In this document: piece after piece, positions 1 to 5,244 of the stretch | Numbering within the stretch: position 1 is the stretch's first letter | Layout of the letters: each line of letters begins with the position of its first letter | NCBI GenBank assembly: GCA_938036585.1 | Contig: CALHQN010000189.1 | Location: 1 to 5,244 of the forward strand | DNA: 5,244 nucleotides | DNA from: an uncultured Campylobacter sp. | GTDB taxonomy: Bacteria; Campylobacterota; Campylobacteria; Campylobacterales; Campylobacteraceae | Direction of reading: 5' to 3' | Made by a program: the position numbers and the translations under genes | Notes under the pieces: model-generated | The model's input: only the letters and a program-made list of their open reading frames with translations | Databases searched by the model: none | What the model was told of the DNA's origin: nothing

Positions 1-114
1 CATTGCAGTCGAACTTTGCAAGCGAAGCAATCTGTGGGCAGTGAATGTTATAAAAATCTCAATCCTTTTCTCACCTTGATTTGGTTACTTTTGCGAATTC
101 TATATCCACCTTAC
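1..114. other. AT-rich edge region without recognisable gene
   Basis: No coding frame in this stretch resembles a known protein. Minus-strand frames continuing from the relic are broken by stops. A plus-strand open frame begins with TTG at 16 but lacks a ribosome site and runs antisense over the relic. The stretch may be the further decayed 3' part of the same gene or plain spacer. A small TTGC/GCAA inverted repeat around 17-32 is too short to call. Confidence 0.4.
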
Positions 115-414
115 TTAAGCAGTTATAAATTCCTTAGCCTCTTATGCGCCGCTAAAATTTCTAGCATCTATATATTCCCCCGTGAGTCTTTAGCCGCTTC
201 GCTCACTTCCGCCCATTTATAGATCAGCTCATCGATAAGAGCAACCTTAGAGCCTTGCTTTATGGTGTCAGAATTCTCGTCTATCGTTATCTCTTTTATA
301 GTTTAGATCGATGCTTTTGATATTATTATCCGCAAGCGAGCCCAACTCTCCTTCGTCGGTAATGCTGTTATAATTTCTTAGCACCCTCCCTCTATCCTCA
401 AATAGGTCAAAATT
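115..414 (-). pseudogene. Decayed remnant of a large calcium-binding/RTX-like surface protein
   Basis: Three overlapping minus-strand frames give adjoining pieces of what looks like one protein. Piece one (414 down to 268) contains SITDEGELGSLADNNIKSID then LNYK, resembling the 'DSNSDGITDEGEL..L...GIKSINLNY' units of large hemolysin-type calcium-binding repeat proteins in Campylobacter. Piece two (302 down to 168) starts after a frame change in the AAAA run near 294-298. It reads EITIDENSDTIKQGSK and then DELIYKWAEVSEAAKDSR. Piece three follows a frame change in the GGGGG run (minus strand) at 177-181 and reads GEYIDARNFSGA, a stop, then EAKEFITA and another stop at 115-117. No start codon, ribosome site or long open frame remains. 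The close joining of KQGSK to the IDELIYKWA part suggests an internal deletion too. The family match is from memory of such sequences and is the uncertain part; that the region is frameshifted non-functional coding DNA is better supported. Confidence 0.55.
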
Positions 415-540
415 TTATCCGTAGATTCTCTAAATTTTAAAATGCGTCGACACGAAAGCAAGAGTAAAATTTATCCGTCTTGCGTAAATTTTGCATTGCA
501 GTATTCTTACGAAAGCAGAAAGCGGAAGTAAAATTTATCT
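415..540. repeat. AT-rich spacer with short direct repeats
   Basis: No gene is visible between the terminator and the relic to its left. The 13-base word AGTAAAATTTATC occurs perfectly at 463-475 and 527-539, each preceded by a similar GAAAGCA stretch (454-460 and 511-517). A related AAAATTTTATCCGT starts at 409, and the 463 copy is likewise followed by CGT. The first two copies are 64 bases apart. This could be chance in AT-rich DNA, a decayed duplication or a small regulatory element. No promoter consensus can be assigned with confidence. Confidence 0.4.
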
Positions 541-569
541 CAAAAGAAAGAGCCCGTCTTAAAGACTCT
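541..569 (-). terminator. Probable Rho-independent terminator of the operon
   Basis: Eight bases after the wbaP stop, the minus strand reads AGAGTC (564-569), a 9-base loop, then GGCTCT (549-554). The arms form a 6-bp stem with one U-G pair, and a T-rich tail (TTTCTTTT) follows immediately. The stem is short and the tail is interrupted by one C, so termination may be partial. Its position just after the last gene supports the call. Confidence 0.55.
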
Positions 570-577
570 ATAAGCGA

Positions 578-1888
578 TCAACTTGCCCCTTCGCGCGCCA
601 AAACGACTTTGAAGGTTTTTAAAATAATGACGATGTCGTTCCAGATCGACCAGTTTTTCATATACCACGTATCCATGCCCGCCCTGGTCGCAAAATCCAC
701 ATCGCTGCGCCCGCTCACCTGCCAAAGCCCCGTGATGCCGGGCTTGACGGCGAGTATGAGATCAGCATATTCGCCCATATCTTTGCGCTCGTATTGCGCG
801 CACGGGCGAGGGCCTACGATGCTCATTTCGCCCTTTAGGACGTTGATCAGCTGCGGAAGCTCATCAAGCGAGCTTCTGCGCAAAAAATCGCCCAGCTTCG
901 TGATGCGCGGATCGTGCTCGTATTTGTGATACTTTTCAAAATACTCCACTTCTTGCGGATTTTGCTTCAGATACTGAGCTAAAATTTCATCCCCGTTTTC
1001 TTTCATTGAGCGAAATTTGAGGCATCCAAACGGCTTGCCGCCAAACCCCATTCTTTGATGCGAAAAAAATATGCGTCCCTCCGGTTCTTTTAGCTTCATC
1101 ATCAGCGCGATTACGGCAAAAATCGGCACCAGCAAAGGAAGTGCTAAGAAAATTAGCGCCAAATCAAGCCCGCGTTTAAGAGCTAAATTTAAAGGGCTTT
1201 TCAGAGAATTTCGTATCGCAAAGAGGCTTGTGCGTGATGCAAAGACGCTGTAAATATAGGTCTGCGTGAAGTCGTACGAACGCAGCACGGGAGTGAATAA
1301 AATTTCTTTATTTTCCCTGATGTTGCTCTCGATGAGCTCGTTTAAAGCGCTCGCTTCGAGCCTGCTTCCGCCGATAAATAGTACGTCGTAATCCCTGCCT
1401 AGCGCTCTTACATACCCAAGATATGCGCTTCCTAAAACAGCGCTTTCAAACTCCTCGCCCTCGCCTAAAATTTTTGCCCTCTTTTGCCACAATCCAAATT
1501 TAAAAAGCCTCCTTTTTACTATGAACTTCAAAAGCGGCAAAACCACCGCCATAAAGGCAAAGCTTAGGATGAAGCTAGCGCGCGAAAATTCATAATTGAC
1601 TTTGATTAAAGCAAGTAGCGCGAGACTTAGCAAAAGCCCCAAGAAGCAGCTTTTTACTAAAATTCTACTCTCATGCCAAAAATCATATCGCCTCGAATAT
1701 ATCCCCTGATAGAAAAACAAAAATATCATTATGACGTAGGACGGCGCAAAGCCCTGATATCTGCCGACGTCCAGCAGCAAGCTATCGCCGTAGAGCAGAT
1801 TTTTAAGCACCACGGCAAGGCCGAAGCAAAGCCAGATGCCGAAAATATCGACCGCCAAGATTATCAAAACGCAGAGTTGCTTTTTCAT
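578..1888 (-). CDS. wbaP: Undecaprenyl-phosphate hexose-1-phosphate transferase, WbaP type
   Basis: This initiating phosphoglycosyltransferase moves a sugar-1-phosphate, classically galactose-1-P from UDP-Gal, onto undecaprenyl phosphate in the inner membrane. From the chosen start it has 436 residues. Hydrophobic segments lie at about 5-28, 50-63, 80-95 and 105-123, followed by a soluble Rossmann-like region (about 137-230) containing LGEGEEFESA. The catalytic domain starts at KRGLDLALIFLALPLL (about 238) with a membrane re-entrant helix. It then has KFRSM (291-295), the catalytic Asp-Glu pair in SSLDELPQ (D342, E343), SIVGPRP (356-362), KPGITGLW (382-389) and the ending IILKTFKVVLAREGAS. 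The four-helix N-terminus and this C-terminus fit the long WbaP class, not small PglC-type enzymes. An in-frame ATG at 1907-1909 would add seven residues inside manC, but the ATG at 1886-1888 has AGGAG 5 bases upstream and starts directly before the first membrane helix. The exact sugar (galactose or glucose) cannot be told. Confidence 0.95.
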   Translation of the reverse strand: MKKQLCVLIILAVDIFGIWLCFGLAVVLKNLLYGDSLLLDVGRYQGFAPSYVIMIFLFFYQGIYSRRYDFWHESRILVKSCFLGLLLSLALLALIKVNYEFSRASFILSFAFMAVVLPLLKFIVKRRLFKFGLWQKRAKILGEGEEFESAVLGSAYLGYVRALGRDYDVLFIGGSRLEASALNELIESNIRENKEILFTPVLRSYDFTQTYIYSVFASRTSLFAIRNSLKSPLNLALKRGLDLALIFLALPLLVPIFAVIALMMKLKEPEGRIFFSHQRMGFGGKPFGCLKFRSMKENGDEILAQYLKQNPQEVEYFEKYHKYEHDPRITKLGDFLRRSSLDELPQLINVLKGEMSIVGPRPCAQYERKDMGEYADLILAVKPGITGLWQVSGRSDVDFATRAGMDTWYMKNWSIWNDIVIILKTFKVVLAREGAS

Positions 1889-1889
1889 C

Positions 1890-3254
1890 CTAGCTCCTAT
1901 TAAAATCATCTTGCAGGCGCACGATATCGTCCTCGCCGGTATAGCTGCCGACTTGAGCTTCGATTAGTACGACGGGGATTTTGCCCTCGTTTGCGAGGCG
2001 ATGAACCTCGCCCATTCTAATGAACGTAGATTCGTTCTCGCGCAGCAAGAAATTTCGCTCGCCCACGGTCACGGTCGCAGTGCCGCTAACGACGATCCAA
2101 TGCTCGTTGCGATGGTAGTGCTTTTGCAGCGATAGTCGCTTGCCGGGCTTAACGACGATGCGCTTGATCTTGTAGCCGCGCTCATCTTCGAGCACCGTGT
2201 AGCTGCCCCACGGGCGGTGCGTCGTTACGTGCACGCGCGCCAGATCGCTATCCTTCAGCCGCTCTACCACCTGCTTTACCTTTTGGGTAGAGCCTTTTTT
2301 GCATACGAGTAGGGCGTCCTTGGTATCGACGATAGCGAGATCCTCGACGTCTATGGCGGCTATCGTGCGGCCCGAGCCGATGATGAGATTGTTTTTAGAA
2401 TTTAGAGTAATATTTTGCTCGCCAGCGGTGTTGCCGTTCGCGTCTTTAGGCAGCTCGGCGTCCAAGCTATCGAAGCTTCCCAGATCGCTCCAGCCGATGT
2501 CTGCGGGCACGACTTTAGCAAGACTCGTGCGCTCCATAACCGCATAATCGATGCTATCTGCTGGAATCTCTTGCATATCGCCTAGTTTAATTCTAATCGG
2601 ATTTTCAGCGTTAGAATTTTCGTGCGCGCGAACGCAGGCTTCGTAAATTTCAGGGCTGCGCGCCTTTAGTTCGCTTAAAAATACGCCCGCTTTGAACATA
2701 AACATGCCGCTGTTCCAGTAAAAATTCCCCGCCGCTATGTAGCTTTGCGCTGCCGCAAGCTCAGGCTTTTCGTGAAATTTTAACACGTCCTCGCCGCTTG
2801 CTTCGATATAGCCGTAGCCCGTATTTGCTTCCGCGGGCTTGATACCGAACGTTACCAAAAACCCCTGCTTTGCAAGCTCGCGTGCACGCAAGACGCTGTT
2901 TTTATACGCCGCTTCGTCTCTTATGAGATGATCGCTCGGCGTTACGAAAACGATCTCCTCGGCCTTCAAGCTCAAACATGCAAGCGCGATCGCAGGGGCC
3001 GTGTTTCTGCCGACGGGCTCGAGTAGAAATTTCACGCCGCGCGCGCCTAAAACCTCAAGCTGATCGAGCGCCAAAAAATACTGCTGCTCGTTTGAGACGA
3101 CGAGCACACGCTCGCATAGCGGGGAGTTTCGCTCGTAGCTCATCATAAAAAGCGAGCGGTCGTCAAAGAGGCGCACGAACTGCTTTGGCATAAGCGTGCG
3201 GCTGATGGGCCACAGCCTCGTGCCACTGCCGCCGCTTAGGATTATATTAGTCAT
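1890..3254 (-). CDS. manC: Mannose-1-phosphate guanylyltransferase / mannose-6-phosphate isomerase
   Basis: This bifunctional enzyme of GDP-mannose synthesis converts fructose-6-P and mannose-6-P into each other and makes GDP-mannose from mannose-1-P and GTP in the cytoplasm. At 454 residues it is slightly shorter than the usual 470-480 but has both domains. The nucleotidyltransferase domain (about 1-280) has GGSGTRLWP (8-16), EPVGRNTAPA (79-88), PSDH (106-109), GYGYI (146-150), FHEKP (160-164), WNSGMF (180-185) and SIDYAVME (234-241). The C-terminal type II isomerase cupin (about 340-450) starts at RPWGSY and keeps the metal-binding string QKHYHRNEHW (377-386), with a further histidine at 418 in GEVHRL. 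The start ATG overlaps the upstream gene's end by 8 bases and has AAGGA at 3263-3267, 8 bases away. A phosphomannomutase (ManB or AlgC type) is also needed for the pathway and is not in the window. It likely supplies donor to the two upstream GT4 enzymes. Confidence 0.97.
   Translation of the reverse strand: MTNIILSGGSGTRLWPISRTLMPKQFVRLFDDRSLFMMSYERNSPLCERVLVVSNEQQYFLALDQLEVLGARGVKFLLEPVGRNTAPAIALACLSLKAEEIVFVTPSDHLIRDEAAYKNSVLRARELAKQGFLVTFGIKPAEANTGYGYIEASGEDVLKFHEKPELAAAQSYIAAGNFYWNSGMFMFKAGVFLSELKARSPEIYEACVRAHENSNAENPIRIKLGDMQEIPADSIDYAVMERTSLAKVVPADIGWSDLGSFDSLDAELPKDANGNTAGEQNITLNSKNNLIIGSGRTIAAIDVEDLAIVDTKDALLVCKKGSTQKVKQVVERLKDSDLARVHVTTHRPWGSYTVLEDERGYKIKRIVVKPGKRLSLQKHYHRNEHWIVVSGTATVTVGERNFLLRENESTFIRMGEVHRLANEGKIPVVLIEAQVGSYTGEDDIVRLQDDFNRS
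1894..1898 (-). promoter_or_regulatory. Ribosome binding site deciding the wbaP start
   Basis: On the minus strand AGGAG is followed by CTAGG and then ATG, a 5-base spacing to the ATG at 1886-1888. It overlaps the last codons and stop of manC (TAG at 1890-1892). The upstream ATG at 1907-1909 has no comparable purine-rich site, so this element favours the shorter protein and probable reinitiation by ribosomes finishing manC. Confidence 0.7.
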
Positions 3255-4371
3255 TTAGGCCGTCCTTAAATTCCTCATATTTTTTCTCGACGTAGCTTTT
3301 GATCTCGGCCTCAAAGCGCGCGCGCGAAAATTTTAAAGAATTTTCTCTGATTTTTACAGGCTCAAATTTATCATAATTTTGCTCAAATTTAGCTACGGCG
3401 GCGAGTAGCTTCTTTGTGTTTTGCTCCATAAAATACAGCCCGCTCTCGCCATCAAGCACCGTCTCGCGAGCGCCGCCGCGCCCGAAGCAGATCACCGGCG
3501 TGCCGCACGCCTGCGCTTCTACCGGCGTGATGCCGAAGTCCTCCTCGGCGGCAAAAACAAACGCCTTTGCCCGCCTCATTAGATCCGCCATCGTTTCATC
3601 GTCTGCGAAGCCCAAAAGCTCGACATTTTTGCCCGCTTTTGACTTGATTTTCGCCATATCAGGCCCATCGCCGATAACTAGCAGCTTTTTATCCGTCTGC
3701 GAAAACGCCTCGACGATGAGATCGATCTTTTTATACGGAACCATGCGCGAGGCGGTGAGGTAAAACTCCTCTTTAGCTTCGCGCAGCGTAAATTTATCCA
3801 CGTCCACGGGCGGATAGATGACGTCGCTAGGCTTGCCGTAGGTTTTTTGGATACGGCGCGCGATGTAGCGGCTGTTTGCGACGTAGTGATCTACGCGGTT
3901 TGCGGTGCTCGCGTCCCAAAGTCGAATTTTATGTAAAAAATACTTCGCCAGCATGCCCTTTAGACCGCGATCTAGCCCGCTTTCGCGCAAGTACTGATGA
4001 TAGAGATCCCACGCGTAGCGGATCGGCGTGTGTACATAGGCGATGTGAAGCTGGTTAGAGTGCGTCAACACCCCCTTTGCGACGGCGTGTGAGCTGGATA
4101 GCACGACGTCGTAGCCGCTTAGATCAAACTGCTCGATCGCAAGCGGAAATAGCGGCAGGTAGTTACGGTATTTGTCCTTTGCAAAAGGAAGCTTTTGGAT
4201 AAAGCTCGTGTGGGCACGCTTGCCTTTTAAAATTTTATCTCGGTCGGCATCGCTTAAAAAGTCAATGAGGCTATAAATTTCAAAATCATCCCAGATATTG
4301 GTAAAACTCTCGACGCATTTCTCCGCGCCCGCATAGGTGCTAAACCAGTCGTGGACAAGAGCTTTTTTCAT
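3247..4371 (-). CDS. GT4-family glycosyltransferase, WbaZ-like (probable mannosyltransferase)
   Basis: This 374-residue protein is a complete GT-B glycosyltransferase of the WbaZ-like GT4 group, several members of which transfer mannose from GDP-mannose during O-antigen assembly. The N-terminal acceptor domain opens with KALVHDWFSTYAGAEK and carries SSSHAVAKG (about 92-100) and HTPIRYAWD (114-122). The linker has VANSRYIARRI (164-174). The C-terminal donor domain has SRMVPYKKIDL (208-218), VIGDGPD and the EX7E motif EDFGITPVE (E277 and E285). There is no signal peptide or membrane segment, as expected for a cytoplasmic or peripheral enzyme. The ATG at 4369-4371 sits in an ATGA overlap with the previous stop and has GGAG at 4380-4383, 8 bases upstream. 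Its 3' end overlaps manC by 8 bases. Donor specificity is inferred from the family and from manC next door. The first 230 or so bases are less GC-rich than the rest of the gene. Confidence 0.95.
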   Translation of the reverse strand: MKKALVHDWFSTYAGAEKCVESFTNIWDDFEIYSLIDFLSDADRDKILKGKRAHTSFIQKLPFAKDKYRNYLPLFPLAIEQFDLSGYDVVLSSSHAVAKGVLTHSNQLHIAYVHTPIRYAWDLYHQYLRESGLDRGLKGMLAKYFLHKIRLWDASTANRVDHYVANSRYIARRIQKTYGKPSDVIYPPVDVDKFTLREAKEEFYLTASRMVPYKKIDLIVEAFSQTDKKLLVIGDGPDMAKIKSKAGKNVELLGFADDETMADLMRRAKAFVFAAEEDFGITPVEAQACGTPVICFGRGGARETVLDGESGLYFMEQNTKKLLAAVAKFEQNYDKFEPVKIRENSLKFSRARFEAEIKSYVEKKYEEFKDGLND

Positions 4372-5244
4372 CTAAAACTCTCCATTATTTCGATAATCTG
4401 TTTCGCCGAGTGTTCCCAGCCGAATCTTTTTATATTCTCAAGGCCTTTAATACGAAGCTCGTTTTGTAAATTTTTATCGTTTAAAACAGTTTGAATTTTA
4501 TTTCTCATATCTTCTATGTCATTCGGATCAAAATAAACAACGCTATCGCCGCAAACTTCAGGCAAACTCGCAGCATTTGAGCAAACGACTGGACAACTAC
4601 ACGCTTGTGCCTCAAGCGGCGGAATACCAAAACCCTCGTATAGCGATGGAAATACGAATAATTTCGCCAAATTATAAATAGCGGCGATATCCGCGTCTTT
4701 AACATAGCCCGTAAAAAATATACGATTGCCAAGATTTTTTGTCTGAATAATCTCAGAAATAGTGCTATCGCCCGTTATGAAGCCATCCTTTTTACCTACT
4801 ATAACCAAATTTAGATTCGTCTTTTCCAATGCAAATAATAAATTCTTTAAATTCTTATGCGGTTTAACATTTCCCACAAACAAAACGAAATCCTCAGGAA
4901 GACCATAGCCCTTTGCCGCCGCTTCTAAGGCATTTGAATCGCAATGGCGATTAAAGCGCCTCTCATCTATCGCATTTGGCACAACGAAAATATTTTTACC
5001 GGTTTTAGTGTATTTTAATATCTCACTCCGCGAAAAATTTGAAACGCTAAGAACTATATTGCTTCGGTTTAGTGCTTGATTAAAAAGCGTTTTTGCATAT
5101 ATTTTCTGCATAAAATTTAGCGTATCGTAGAAGGCTAAATGGAATACGTCGTGGATAGTAACCACTCTAAATTTTGCTCTTATCGGCAGGATTGGGATAT
5201 TAAAATGTGGAGACCAAAAAATATCACATTCAGGAATTGTTAAA
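4368..5244 (-). CDS. GT4-family glycosyltransferase (probable mannosyltransferase), 5' end beyond window
   Basis: This is a GT-B fold glycosyltransferase that probably adds a nucleotide-activated sugar, likely mannose, to a lipid-linked oligosaccharide on the cytoplasmic side of the inner membrane. About 291 residues are visible. Near the N-side is SPHFNIPILPIRAKFR followed by TIHDVFHLAF, typical of the MtfB-like GT4 group. The donor-binding half starts around LFVGNVKPHKNLKNLL, and the EX7E motif is YEGFGIPPLE, with its glutamates at 4635-4637 and 4611-4613. The frame has no stop up to the window edge, and the residues before the GTG at 5163-5165 still match the family, so that GTG is internal and the true start lies past 5244. 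Roughly 60-90 N-terminal residues are missing compared with usual lengths of 340-380. It overlaps the next gene by 4 bases (ATGA). It is AT-richer than the genes downstream. The mannose specificity is inferred from family resemblance and the adjacent manC; another hexose is possible. Confidence 0.93.
   Translation of the reverse strand, partial: LTIPECDIFWSPHFNIPILPIRAKFRVVTIHDVFHLAFYDTLNFMQKIYAKTLFNQALNRSNIVLSVSNFSRSEILKYTKTGKNIFVVPNAIDERRFNRHCDSNALEAAAKGYGLPEDFVLFVGNVKPHKNLKNLLFALEKTNLNLVIVGKKDGFITGDSTISEIIQTKNLGNRIFFTGYVKDADIAAIYNLAKLFVFPSLYEGFGIPPLEAQACSCPVVCSNAASLPEVCGDSVVYFDPNDIEDMRNKIQTVLNDKNLQNELRIKGLENIKRFGWEHSAKQIIEIMESFR

Noticed and set aside
17..32. Small TTGC/GCAA inverted repeat
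   Set aside because: A 4-base stem is expected by chance, and no T-tract or adjacent gene end supports a terminator.
16..222. Plus-strand 68-codon frame with a hydrophobic middle
   Set aside because: It starts at TTG with no ribosome site and lies opposite the minus-strand relic; the apparent hydrophobicity follows from AT-rich DNA.
1..577. Possible tRNA, small RNA, CRISPR array or insertion sequence in the gene-poor left end
   Set aside because: No cloverleaf, regularly spaced repeats, terminal inverted repeats or transposase fragments were visible on either strand.
540..725. Minus-strand 61-codon frame overlapping the end of wbaP
   Set aside because: It overlaps the conserved wbaP C-terminus in another frame and has no recognisable content.
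480..929. Plus-strand open frame of 149 codons
   Set aside because: It is antisense to the strongly conserved catalytic end of wbaP, has no ribosome site, and its protein resembles nothing; it is a shadow of the real gene.
3416..3763. Plus-strand 115-codon frame
   Set aside because: It is antisense to the donor-binding domain of the second glycosyltransferase; a GC-rich shadow frame.

Overview
The window looks like a Campylobacter-type (Campylobacterota) chromosome, probably one of the higher-GC, non-thermophilic Campylobacter species. The grounds are the very frequent AAATTT words inside and between genes, the tightly overlapping genes, and a downstream gene relic resembling the calcium-binding repeat surface proteins of oral and gut Campylobacter. 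The genus is an inference and the species cannot be read from the window.

All four intact or partial genes are on the minus strand and read from high to low coordinates as the distal end of one polysaccharide operon. In order they are: a GT4 glycosyltransferase cut by the right window edge (4368-5244); a second GT4 glycosyltransferase of the WbaZ-like type (3247-4371); the bifunctional GDP-mannose enzyme ManC (1890-3254); and a WbaP-type polyprenyl-phosphate hexose-1-phosphate transferase (578-1888). The junctions are a 4-base ATGA overlap, an 8-base overlap and a 1-base gap, so co-transcription and translational coupling are likely. A hairpin with a T-rich tail at 541-569 probably ends the transcript.

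Together the genes suggest assembly of a mannose-containing envelope glycan (O-antigen, capsule or similar). WbaP would load the first sugar phosphate onto undecaprenyl phosphate at the inner membrane, ManC would supply GDP-mannose, and the two GT4 enzymes would add sugars, likely mannose, on the cytoplasmic face. Flippase, polymerase or ABC exporter genes are not in the window and would be expected further upstream, beyond 5244.

The left 540 bases hold no intact gene. On the minus strand at 115-414 there is a decayed, frameshifted remnant of a large surface protein, readable only by joining three frames. Between it and the terminator lies an AT-rich spacer with a short repeated AAAATTTATC motif. 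The GC content of the window is uneven: the right-hand glycosyltransferase is distinctly AT-richer than the manC and wbaP side, which suggests a mosaic locus.
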